Source: an uncultured Alphaproteobacteria bacterium
Lineage (GTDB): Bacteria; Pseudomonadota; Alphaproteobacteria; Caulobacterales; Caulobacteraceae
Reading direction: 5' to 3'
Assembly (NCBI GenBank): GCA_903928755.1
Contig: CAIYSH010000019.1
Span: 1 to 8,439, forward strand
DNA length: 8,439 nucleotides
The notes below the pieces were generated by a model that saw only the letters and a program-made list of their open reading frames with translations, ran no database searches and was not told the origin of the DNA. This document shows, in pieces, positions 1 to 6,214 of the stretch. Position 1 is the first letter of the stretch, and every line of letters begins with the position of its first letter. The translations under genes and the position numbers were made by a program.

Positions 1-120
1 CTGGGCCCCACCGCCGCCCGGTCCAGGCGCCATGCCATCCGTCAGGGCTTCACCGCCATGAGCGAGGCCCTGGCCGCCCGGGCCGAGGCCCGCTGGCAGG
101 AAATCAGCGGCGCAAAATGA
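1..120 (+). CDS. C-terminal end of an unidentified protein (partial)
   Basis: Frame 1 is open from the window edge to a TGA at 118-120 and encodes about 39 residues, ending ...RWQEISGAK. The tail is rich in Ala, Arg and Glu and looks helical (AMSEALAARAEARW). No diagnostic motif is visible, so I do not assign a family. Its stop overlaps the ATG of the next gene in an ATGA arrangement (117-120), which implies translational coupling and shared transcription with the Fe-S scaffold gene. The start lies outside the window. Confidence 0.65.
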   Translation: MGPTAARSRRHAIRQGFTAMSEALAARAEARWQEISGAK

Positions 121-566
121 TCGACGACCTCTATTCGGCGAAGCTTCTGAAGCTGGCGGCGAATCTGCCGCACCTGGGCCGGCTGGCGGCCCCTGAGGGC
201 TCATCGGAGAAGATCGCCAAGCTCTGCGGCAGCCGGATCGTGGTGGATGTGGCCCTGGATGACGGGCTGGTTTTCGCCTTTGCCCAGGACGTCAAGGCCT
301 GCGCCCTGGGTCAGGCCTCAGCCTCGATCCTGGGGTCAAACATTTTGGGCAGCAGTCTGGCTGAGCTGGAGTTGGCCCGCGAGCAGTTTTCCGCTATGCT
401 TCGCGACGGCGGACCTCCGCCTAACGGACGTTTCTCGGATCTCGCAATGCTCGCCCCAGTGAAGGACTATCCGGCCCGACACGCTTCGACCCTTCTGGCG
501 TTCGAGGCTGCGGTGGACGCTGTTCGTCAGGCCAGCACCCGAACTCGCCGCGCCGGCGCCGCTTGA
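117..566 (+). CDS. NifU/IscU-like iron-sulfur cluster assembly scaffold protein
   Basis: The 149-residue product matches the N-terminal NifU/IscU scaffold fold, which in the cytoplasm holds a nascent Fe-S cluster before transfer to client proteins. Two expected ligand cysteines are visible: C37 in KLCGSRIVVDV and C62 in VKACALGQASASI. At the third expected position, near the C-terminus, the sequence is ARHASTLLAFEA, with Ala123 where IscU has Cys (HCS). The Asp after the first Cys in IscU is also replaced (C-G-S). This is therefore a divergent scaffold-like protein rather than a canonical IscU, and cluster-binding ability is inferred only. The ATG overlaps the upstream stop; no good Shine-Dalgarno sequence is seen, in line with coupling. 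yidD follows after 34 bp. The family call is fairly secure; the exact role is not. Confidence 0.85.
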   Translation: MIDDLYSAKLLKLAANLPHLGRLAAPEGSSEKIAKLCGSRIVVDVALDDGLVFAFAQDVKACALGQASASILGSNILGSSLAELELAREQFSAMLRDGGPPPNGRFSDLAMLAPVKDYPARHASTLLAFEAAVDAVRQASTRTRRAGAA

Positions 567-600
567 TCGGGGTGCGCCCCCGGGATAATCGCGAGCCGGC

Positions 601-876
601 ATGAAAATCTACGAACTCTGCGTCAGGGGTGCCATACGCGCCTACAAGCTGACGCTCTCGCCCCTGATCGGGCGCCAGTGCCGCTATCTTCCGACCTGTT
701 CGGAATATGCGGAGCAGGCCCTGATCCGGCACGGTCCCTGGCGCGGCTCCATGCTCGCGGCGGGGCGGCTGTGCCGCTGTAATCCCTGGGGAGGATCGGG
801 CTATGATCCGGTTCCCCCGCCGCGCGGTGAGGCTCCTGATGGGACCTCCGCCCGGACTTGGACGTGTGAAACATGA
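601..876 (+). CDS. yidD: Membrane protein insertion efficiency factor YidD
   Basis: The 91-residue product is a small YidD-family protein (DUF37), which assists YidC-mediated insertion of inner-membrane proteins at the cytoplasmic face. The family pattern is clear: an N-terminal amphipathic helix with YKLTLSPLIG (about residues 15-24), then CRYLPTCSEYAEQAL (27-41), HGPWRGSMLAAGRLCRCNPWG (44-64) and GYDPVP. The cysteines, the PTCSEYA block and the R-x-CRCNP block are all intact. The tail after about residue 72 is low in conservation. The start codon has only a weak upstream purine run (GAG at 592-594). The stop overlaps the thrS start by 4 bases (873-876). yidD usually lies beside rnpA and yidC, but a location by thrS or folE genes is familiar in alphaproteobacteria. 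Confidence 0.92.
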   Translation: MKIYELCVRGAIRAYKLTLSPLIGRQCRYLPTCSEYAEQALIRHGPWRGSMLAAGRLCRCNPWGGSGYDPVPPPRGEAPDGTSARTWTCET

Positions 877-2837
877 TTGATCTGATTTTCCCCGATGGCT
901 CCAAACGCCAGTTCGAAGACGGCGTATCCGGCCGGGATGTGGCGGTCTCCATCGCCAAATCGCTGGAAAAGCGCGCCCTGCTGATCAAGCTGGACGGTGC
1001 CCTCTATGATCTCGACCGGGCCCTGCCCGGCGGCGGCGCCTTTGAAATCCTGACGCGGGAGAGCCCCGAGGCCCTCGACACCATCCGCCATGACGCCAGC
1101 CATGTGATGGCGCAGGCCGTGCAGGAACTGTTCCCCGGCACCCAGGTGACCATCGGTCCGGCCATTGAAGACGGCTTCTATTACGACTTCGCCCGCGAAA
1201 CCCCGTTCAGCCTGGACGATCTGGCCAAGATCGAACAGCGCATGAAGGAAATCGTCGACCGGGACGAGAAGATCGTCCGCGAGGTCTGGGACCGCAAGGA
1301 GGCCATCGCCCACTTCAAGTCCATTGGCGAAGACTACAAGGCCGAAATCATCACCGACCTGCCCGGCGATGAGGTGATCACGGTCTATCGTCAGGGTCAG
1401 TGGAAGGACCTGTGCCTGGGGCCGCACCTGCCCTCGACCAAGCATGTGGGCAAAGCCTTCAAGCTGACCAAGCTGGCCGGTGCCTATTGGCGCGGCGATC
1501 ACCGCAATGCCCAGCTCCAGCGGATCTACGGCACGGCCTGGGCTTCGGAAGCTGACCTTGAGGCCTATCTCCATCGTCTGGAAGAGGCCGAGAAGCGCGA
1601 CCATCGCAAGATCGGCCGGGCCATGAACCTTTTCCACATGCAGGAAGAGGGCAAGGGCATGGTGTTCTGGCACGACAAGGGCCTGACGCTCTGGCGTATT
1701 GTCGAGAGCTATGTCCGTCGTCGGCTGGACGCTGCCGGCTATATCGAGGTCCGCACCCCCCAGGTTCTGGACAGGGTGTTCTGGGAAAAGTCCGGACACT
1801 GGGAGAAATACCGGCCCAACATGTTCGTCTGCGAAACCGAGGAGGGCGAAGAGCTTTCCCTCAAGCCGATGAACTGCCCCGGCCACGTGCAGATCTTCAA
1901 TTTCGGTCAGAGGTCCTATCGCGACCTGCCCATGCGCATGGCTGAGTTCGGGGCCTGTCACCGGTATGAACCGTCGGGTGCCCTGCATGGCCTGATGCGG
2001 GTGCGGGCCTTTACCCAGGACGACGCCCACATCTTCTGCCGCGAAGACCAGATTGAAGAGGAAACGGCGCAGTTCATCGCTCTGGCCAGTTCCATCCACT
2101 CAGACTTCGGCCTGCAGCGGGACCATATCGCCCTGGCTACCCGGCCTGATGTGCGGGCTGGCAGCGACGCGTTCTGGGACAAGGCTGAGTCGCAGATGCT
2201 GGCGGCGGCCCGCAAGGCCGGGGTCGAGCCGGTGATCTATGAGGGCGACGGTGCCTTCTATGCCCCCAAGCTCGACTTCATCCTGAAGGACGCCATAGGC
2301 CGGATGTGGACCTGCGGCACGATCCAGCTGGACTATGTCCTGCCGGAGCGGCTGGACGCGACCTATATCGGCGAGGACGGTGCCAAGCACCGCCCGGTCA
2401 TGCTGCACCGGGCGATCTGCGGATCGCTGGAGCGGTTCATCGGCGTGCTGATCGAGAACTATGCCGGGGCCTTCCCCCTGTGGCTGGCCCCGACCCAGGT
2501 GGTGGTGGCGACCATCACGTCTGACGCGGCTGAGTTTGCGGAAAAGGCAGCGGCGGACCTGCGCGCGGCGGGCCTGCGGGTCGAGGTCGATCTTCGCAAT
2601 GAGAAGATCAATTACAAGATCCGCGAGCACTCCCTGGCCAAGGCTCCGGTCATTGCCGTGGTCGGTCGCCGGGAGGCCGAAGAGGGCAAGGTGGCCCTGC
2701 GGCGTCTGGGGTCGGATGGCCAGACCATTCTTTCCCTTGCCGAAGCGGTGAAGTCCCTTGCCAGCGAGGCCCTGCCACCTGATCTTGCCCGCACTGCGGG
2801 GTCAGTGGCCCAGGGTGCGGTTGCCGAGGAGGCCTGA
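873..2837 (+). CDS. thrS: Threonyl-tRNA synthetase (ThrRS, EC 6.1.1.3)
   Basis: This 654-residue class II synthetase charges tRNA-Thr in the cytoplasm and is expected to be essential. Domains in order are an N-terminal TGS domain (about 1-62), an editing domain, the catalytic core and a C-terminal anticodon-binding domain (about 545-640). Editing residues are present: H73 and H77 (HDASH), C181 and H185 (CLGPH). The zinc ligands of the aminoacylation site are C335 (MNCPGH), H386 (QDDAH) and H512 (HRAICGS). Motif 2 is seen around FGACHRYEPSGALHGLMRVR and motif 3 around CGSLERFIGVLIE. All sit within one residue of the E. coli positions, so the enzyme should be active in both charging and proofreading. 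There is a short Ala-rich C-terminal tail (PPDLARTAGSVAQGAVAEEA). The ATG overlaps the yidD stop; no leader remains for thrS-type autoregulation immediately upstream. Confidence 0.98.
   Translation: MIDLIFPDGSKRQFEDGVSGRDVAVSIAKSLEKRALLIKLDGALYDLDRALPGGGAFEILTRESPEALDTIRHDASHVMAQAVQELFPGTQVTIGPAIEDGFYYDFARETPFSLDDLAKIEQRMKEIVDRDEKIVREVWDRKEAIAHFKSIGEDYKAEIITDLPGDEVITVYRQGQWKDLCLGPHLPSTKHVGKAFKLTKLAGAYWRGDHRNAQLQRIYGTAWASEADLEAYLHRLEEAEKRDHRKIGRAMNLFHMQEEGKGMVFWHDKGLTLWRIVESYVRRRLDAAGYIEVRTPQVLDRVFWEKSGHWEKYRPNMFVCETEEGEELSLKPMNCPGHVQIFNFGQRSYRDLPMRMAEFGACHRYEPSGALHGLMRVRAFTQDDAHIFCREDQIEEETAQFIALASSIHSDFGLQRDHIALATRPDVRAGSDAFWDKAESQMLAAARKAGVEPVIYEGDGAFYAPKLDFILKDAIGRMWTCGTIQLDYVLPERLDATYIGEDGAKHRPVMLHRAICGSLERFIGVLIENYAGAFPLWLAPTQVVVATITSDAAEFAEKAAADLRAAGLRVEVDLRNEKINYKIREHSLAKAPVIAVVGRREAEEGKVALRRLGSDGQTILSLAEAVKSLASEALPPDLARTAGSVAQGAVAEEA
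2826..2832 (+). promoter_or_regulatory. Strong Shine-Dalgarno for the downstream glycosyltransferase, inside thrS
   Basis: GAGGAGG lies 4 bases before the ATG at 2837 and within the last codons of thrS. It supports ATG 2837 as the true start and suggests re-initiation at the TGATG junction. The thrS C-terminal residues EEA are encoded over this site. Confidence 0.7.
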
Positions 2838-3766
2838 TGAACGGCATTGCCGCACCGATTGTCGCGGAGCCGGCCCGGGAAACCGGGCCGTCCAGACCCC
2901 GGGTTTCGGTGGTCATGGTCATCTACATGACCGGCGACTCCATGGGCAAGAGCCTGTCCTGCGTGCTGGCCGATCCCCTGGTGGATGAGCTGGTCGTCGT
3001 GGATAACGGCTCGTCCCTGATCGAGGCGGCCCGTCTACGCGGCTTTGCGGAAACCGACCGGCGCGTTGTCCTGGTGAATGGCCATGGCAATGTCGGCTTT
3101 GCCAGGGGTGCGAATCTTGGCGCGCGCCGGGCATCGGGCGACGTTCTGGTCTTCCTGAATCCGGATGCTTTTCTGCAGGCCGGTTGCGTCGAACAACTGC
3201 TTGCGGCGATTGAGGGACGGCCTGTCCCCTGCCTGGTGGGCGGCCGCGTCATGAATGCAGACGGGACGGAACAACGCGGAGCCCGTCGTGGCGACATTAC
3301 CCTCATGAGTGCGCTTCTCAGTCTCAGCCAGCTGTCCAGGAAGATCCCGGCATGGCGTCGCTATGAGGTGCACTGGGAAGGAAATCAGTCTCCCGAAGTC
3401 GTAACCGCCATCCCGACCATTTCAGGGGCATGTTTCTGCATGCGCCGGGAGGACTTCGACGCCGTGCAGGGCTTCGATGAGCGCTATTTCCTGCATGTAG
3501 AGGATGTGGACCTTTGCTGGCGTGTGCGTCAGGCAGGCGGCAACGTCCTGTTCCAGCCCAAGGCTGAAGTGGTGCACCTGGGTCATACCAGCCGCGCAAG
3601 CCCGATCCGGGTGGAGTTTCACAAGGGGATGGGCCTGGCGCGCTATTTCCGCAAACGGTCCCAGACCATGGCCCAGACCCTGGCGGCGTGGATCCTGTCG
3701 CCGCTGATCGTCTGCACCGCGGTCATCCGGCCGCTGCTGTGGCTGGTCCGGGGGCGGGCCGCCTAA
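2837..3766 (+). CDS. Glycosyltransferase family 2, rhamnosyltransferase (WbbL/RfbF) type
   Basis: The 309-residue product is a GT-A fold, GT2-family enzyme expected to transfer a sugar from a nucleotide donor onto a lipid-linked glycan or surface polysaccharide at the cytoplasmic face. Visible landmarks are the nucleotide-binding strand VSVVMVIYM (23-31), VVVDNGSS (53-60), GNVGFARGANLGA (84-96), the DXD-equivalent LNPDAF (107-112) typical of rhamnosyltransferase-like members, an acceptor loop SGACFCMRR (196-204), and GFDERYFLHVEDVDLCWR (212-229) with the catalytic-base E-D pair. The hydrophobic C-terminal stretch (WILSPLIVCTAVIRPLLWLV, 285-304) probably anchors it to the membrane. The start overlaps the thrS stop by one base and has a strong ribosome binding site. 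The sugar and acceptor cannot be read from sequence. Its stop overlaps the convergent ATPase gene. Confidence 0.9.
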   Translation: MNGIAAPIVAEPARETGPSRPRVSVVMVIYMTGDSMGKSLSCVLADPLVDELVVVDNGSSLIEAARLRGFAETDRRVVLVNGHGNVGFARGANLGARRASGDVLVFLNPDAFLQAGCVEQLLAAIEGRPVPCLVGGRVMNADGTEQRGARRGDITLMSALLSLSQLSRKIPAWRRYEVHWEGNQSPEVVTAIPTISGACFCMRREDFDAVQGFDERYFLHVEDVDLCWRVRQAGGNVLFQPKAEVVHLGHTSRASPIRVEFHKGMGLARYFRKRSQTMAQTLAAWILSPLIVCTAVIRPLLWLVRGRAA

Positions 3767-4404
3767 CCCTTCCCGGACAGGACAAGCCGGAAAATGAAAT
3801 CCACCAATTGACCGATTTCCCCGGACGCAAGGGCATCCTCGCATTCCTCTGCGGACATGCCGGATTCAAGTGCCGTCTGGTAAATCGTGCGGCTTCTCAG
3901 GATGACCGGCGCCACGGGCAGTCTGAGGATCTCAAGCGCCTTCAGCGCACGGGTCACCGTCGGTGGCTCCACGCCGGTCCGCGGAGAAGGGGCCTGGTTG
4001 AGGACTGCAATGACAGGTTTGCGCAGGCGACGCACCATGTCGGTCGTCTGGATTGCTGCAGCAAGGTCAAGGAATGTCGGCCTGACAACCATCACGCACA
4101 GGTCAGCAAGTACGATGGCGGAGGCGGTTTCCTCATCGCTGCCCGCGGCTGTGTCGATGATCAGGAGCTCTCCGCCGTTCCGTCTGGTGGCCATCTGCAA
4201 GGCGAAAAGCTTGGAGCCAGAGGTTTCGGCAAAGTCCGGCGGGTTCTTGATGCGGTGCCGGCAGGTTTCCGAGGCCGACCTTTGAGGATCGATATCCGCC
4301 AGGAGGACCTTCCTGTCGCGGATTTTGGCTGCCATGGCGAGATGAAAGGCCAGAGTGGTCTTGCCCGACCCACCCTTCCGCGCCACGACGGCAATCGTGC
4401 GCAT
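3763..4404 (-). CDS. ParA/MinD-type P-loop ATPase, VirC1-like, copy 2 (orphan)
   Basis: The 213-residue product carries the deviant Walker A motif of the ParA/MinD family, KGGSGKTT (10-17), with the signature lysine K10. It also has the Walker A' strand ADIDPQRSAS (36-45) and a Walker B-like strand ELLIIDTAAG (79-88), where most ParA proteins have D-x-P-P. Further blocks shared with the neighbouring paralogue are LADLCV, RPTFLDLAAA, RRLRK, NQAPSPR and YQTALESGMSAEE. There is no N-terminal helix-turn-helix, so it is not a plasmid type Ia ParA, and no ParB-like gene adjoins it. Such ATPases position chromosomes, plasmids or protein cargo using the nucleoid or membrane; the cargo here is unknown. 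An SD-like GAGGGG (4413-4418) lies 8 bases from the ATG. The ending shares 4 bases with the convergent glycosyltransferase. Confidence 0.85.
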   Translation of the reverse strand: MRTIAVVARKGGSGKTTLAFHLAMAAKIRDRKVLLADIDPQRSASETCRHRIKNPPDFAETSGSKLFALQMATRRNGGELLIIDTAAGSDEETASAIVLADLCVMVVRPTFLDLAAAIQTTDMVRRLRKPVIAVLNQAPSPRTGVEPPTVTRALKALEILRLPVAPVILRSRTIYQTALESGMSAEECEDALASGEIGQLVDFIFRLVLSGKG

Positions 4405-4556
4405 AAGATCCGCCCCTCAAACTTGCCCACCCCACTAAATCGCAGGATTGTGCAATTGATATGACGAACAGGCGAAGCGATCAGGGCCCCGGCCTGAAGG
4501 ATTTCGCAAAGCTTGAGCCGCTGTTTTCCCGCGGCTTCATCTGAGGGGAAAAGACC
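4405..4556 (-). other. 152 bp spacer between the two ATPase genes, containing three inverted repeats
   Basis: Read on the minus strand, three short hairpin-capable repeats follow the stop of the upstream ATPase: CTGAGG/CCTCAG (4541-4546 with 4555-4560, overlapping the stop codon), AGCCGC/GCGGCT (4516-4521 with 4531-4536) and TCAGG/CCTGA (4481-4485 with 4493-4497). None is followed by a T tract on the minus strand, so a standard intrinsic terminator is not supported. The remaining ~75 bp (4405-4480) is more AT-rich and could carry a promoter for the second ATPase, but I see no convincing -35/-10 pair. Confidence 0.4.
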
Positions 4557-5222
4557 TCAGGCGGACTGCACAGGACGCAGGACAAACCGGGTGGCTGTGG
4601 AGTCGATTTCCCGCCACAGCTCCGCAATCTCGGCCATGGCGTTGGCGTCGTCACCCTCTTCGACCGAAAATCCGCGTTCCAGGGACGTCTGATATGCGGC
4701 CCGGTTGCGGACCATTGCCGGGCATATGGGCAGGTTGAAAAGTTCCATGGCCCGCAAGGCCCGCTCAACCGCTGGAAGTTCCATTCCACTGCGCTGTGAC
4801 TGCGCCTGGTTGACAACGATGACGGCGGTCTTGCGAAGCCGCCGGATCACTTCTACCGCAGGCAGTGCCGCTGCAATGTCCAGATAGGTCGGACGGATGA
4901 CCAGAACACACAGGTCAGCCAGGGTGATGGCGGTCGCCATGGCCGACATGTCCCCGGCCTGGGTGTCCACGATCATTTCATCAAAGCCTTGCCGCTCTGC
5001 CGTGGATTTCTGTGCAAACAGTTTCGAGCTCGTGGATTCAACCCGCTCAGGGCCGGCGCGCCGCCGGATTTTCAGGGCATCAGAGGCAGATCTCTGGGGA
5101 TCCATATCTGCCAGTATGGTGCGGCGGCCCCGCAGAAAGGCAGCCAGCGCCAGATGGACTGATATTGTTGTTTTCCCCGACCCGCCCTTTCGGGCGATGA
5201 CAGACACGGTTCGCATGGCCAT
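4557..5222 (-). CDS. ParA/MinD-type P-loop ATPase, VirC1-like, copy 1 (orphan)
   Basis: The 221-residue product is a close paralogue of the next gene; by hand alignment roughly half the positions are identical over about 185 residues. It has the deviant Walker A KGGSGKTT (12-19, signature lysine K12), ADMDPQRSAS (38-47) and a Walker B-like strand EMIVDTQAG (82-90), again without the usual D-x-P-P. Shared blocks include SSKLFA, LADLCVLVIRPTYLDIAAA, RRLRK, NQAQSQRSG and YQTSLERGFSVEE. I chose ATG 5222 because GGGAG lies 8-9 bases upstream; ATG 5216 (MRTV, matching the paralogue's start exactly) is a second candidate. The reading frame stays open upstream to 5501, but that part overlaps the lyase gene and shows no homology signal. 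The ribosome binding site lies in a predicted hairpin. No ParB is nearby; the function is unassigned positioning or segregation. Confidence 0.85.
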   Translation of the reverse strand: MAMRTVSVIARKGGSGKTTISVHLALAAFLRGRRTILADMDPQRSASDALKIRRRAGPERVESTSSKLFAQKSTAERQGFDEMIVDTQAGDMSAMATAITLADLCVLVIRPTYLDIAAALPAVEVIRRLRKTAVIVVNQAQSQRSGMELPAVERALRAMELFNLPICPAMVRNRAAYQTSLERGFSVEEGDDANAMAEIAELWREIDSTATRFVLRPVQSA

Positions 5223-5225
5223 TTT

Positions 5226-5247
5226 CAGCTCTCCCGGTGGGAGACTG
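5226..5247 (-). promoter_or_regulatory. Hairpin sequestering the ribosome binding site of the first ATPase
   Basis: On the minus strand CAG-TCTCCC, loop ACC, GGGAGA-g-CTG folds into a 9-pair stem with one bulged base, and ends 3 bases before the ATG at 5222. The 3' arm contains the only good Shine-Dalgarno sequence (GGGAGA). Sequestration would lower or condition translation of the ATPase. The pairing is directly visible; the regulatory role is inference. Confidence 0.5.
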
Positions 5248-5305
5248 CGACATTTCAACGCACAGGCCAATCCTCTTCGCTGGTCAGGCGAGCTTTCTTC
5301 TTCCT

Positions 5306-6214
5306 TTAAACGCCCTGCACGGGAAACAGGCCCGCCCGGGTGACAGAGGCGGCTGCTGGCTTGCCCAGGATCTGCGCCATCCATTTTGAGGTCTCGATCA
5401 GCGCCGAAATCTCGAACCCTGTTTCGAAACCTGCCCGTTCCAGCATGTAGACCAGATCTTCGGTCCCGATATTTCCCGTGGCGTCCGGTGCAAAGGGACA
5501 CCCGCCCAGTCCGCCACAGCTGGCGTCCAGGATCGATACGCCAGCCTCAATTCCGGCAAAGGCGTTGGCCAGGCCGGTATTGCGCGTGTCGTGGAAATGC
5601 AGGCGCAGGGGTATGTCGCCAATGACGTGTGCGACAGCCTCTACCCGGCGACGGACGGTCCATGGGTCAGCCACACCAATGGTATCGGCCAGGGCAATCT
5701 CGGAAACGCCCGTCGCTGCGGCATCGCGCGCCAGGGCAACCAGATGGTCCTGGTCTACCTCCCCGTCAAACGGACATCCGAACGCTACCGAGAATGTGGC
5801 GGTGATCGGTGGTCCCCCCTCGGTCCTCCGCCGTGCCGCAATTTCCGACAGGGCCCACATCTGTTCTGTCGTGGAGGCCCCCTGATTGCGGATACCGAAT
5901 CCGTCGGTTGCGCAGACCACGACATTGGCTTCATCACATCCGGCGGCTACTGCCCGTTCCCAGCCGCGCATGTTGAGGACCAGGCCGATCCGGCTGCGAT
6001 CAGGATCCGCCGGCAAGGCGGCCGAAACCTCTTCTGCGCCGGCCATTTGTGGCACCCGCCTGGGATTTACGAAGGAGACGGTTTCCAGACGCCGGGCTCC
6101 TGCCGCTTCGAGCCTCCGGATGAAGTCAACCCTTTGCCCGGGGCTGAGACTGGTCTTTTCATTCTGGAGCCCGTCACGGGGCCCGACCTCGACGATCTCT
6201 ATGAAACGGCTCAT
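5306..6214 (-). CDS. HMG-CoA lyase family enzyme (DRE-TIM metallolyase)
   Basis: The 302-residue product belongs to the hydroxymethylglutaryl-CoA lyase branch, which cleaves HMG-CoA to acetoacetate and acetyl-CoA in leucine degradation. Counterparts of the known active-site residues are all present with family spacing: R13 and D14 (EVGPRDGLQNE), E44 (RLETVSF), H206 and H208 (HFHDT), the catalytic-loop C239 (GGLGGCPFAP) and N248 (ATGNIGTEDL). Substrate-side segments differ from typical HMG-CoA lyases: FVNPRRVPQM where FVSPKWVPQM is usual, CATDGFGIRNQG where an AASE-SKKN-type segment is usual, and FSVAFGCPFDG instead of SCVLGCPYEG. A related acyl-CoA substrate is therefore possible. AGGAG (6223-6227) lies 8 bases before the ATG. 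The start overlaps the upstream glycosyltransferase stop by 4 bases. No other leucine-degradation gene is in view. Confidence 0.88.
   Translation of the reverse strand: MSRFIEIVEVGPRDGLQNEKTSLSPGQRVDFIRRLEAAGARRLETVSFVNPRRVPQMAGAEEVSAALPADPDRSRIGLVLNMRGWERAVAAGCDEANVVVCATDGFGIRNQGASTTEQMWALSEIAARRRTEGGPPITATFSVAFGCPFDGEVDQDHLVALARDAAATGVSEIALADTIGVADPWTVRRRVEAVAHVIGDIPLRLHFHDTRNTGLANAFAGIEAGVSILDASCGGLGGCPFAPDATGNIGTEDLVYMLERAGFETGFEISALIETSKWMAQILGKPAAASVTRAGLFPVQGV

Noticed and set aside
568..582. CGGGG/CCCCG inverted repeat as a terminator between the Fe-S scaffold gene and yidD
   Set aside because: The stem is only 5 bp, there is no T tract, and the gap of 34 bp lies within an otherwise tightly coupled gene row.
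801..2099. A 432-codon open frame on the minus strand opposite yidD and thrS
   Set aside because: It lies entirely antisense to well-conserved yidD and thrS, has no recognisable domain, and is expected from GC-rich codon usage in which the opposite strand lacks stops.
3688..4464. A 258-codon plus-strand open frame opposite the second ATPase
   Set aside because: It overlaps the end of the glycosyltransferase gene and runs antisense to a clear P-loop ATPase; its product has no plausible motif and a composition typical of a shadow frame.
4557..5222. MipZ or a chromosomal ParA identity for the ATPases
   Set aside because: Both proteins are shorter than these families, lack their usual D-x-P-P Walker B sequence, and have no parB neighbour.
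5223..5501. N-terminal extension of the first ATPase to an upstream ATG at 5501
   Set aside because: The extra 93 codons overlap the HMG-CoA-lyase-like coding sequence and have no ParA-like content, whereas ATG 5222 has a Shine-Dalgarno sequence and matches the paralogue's start within two residues.
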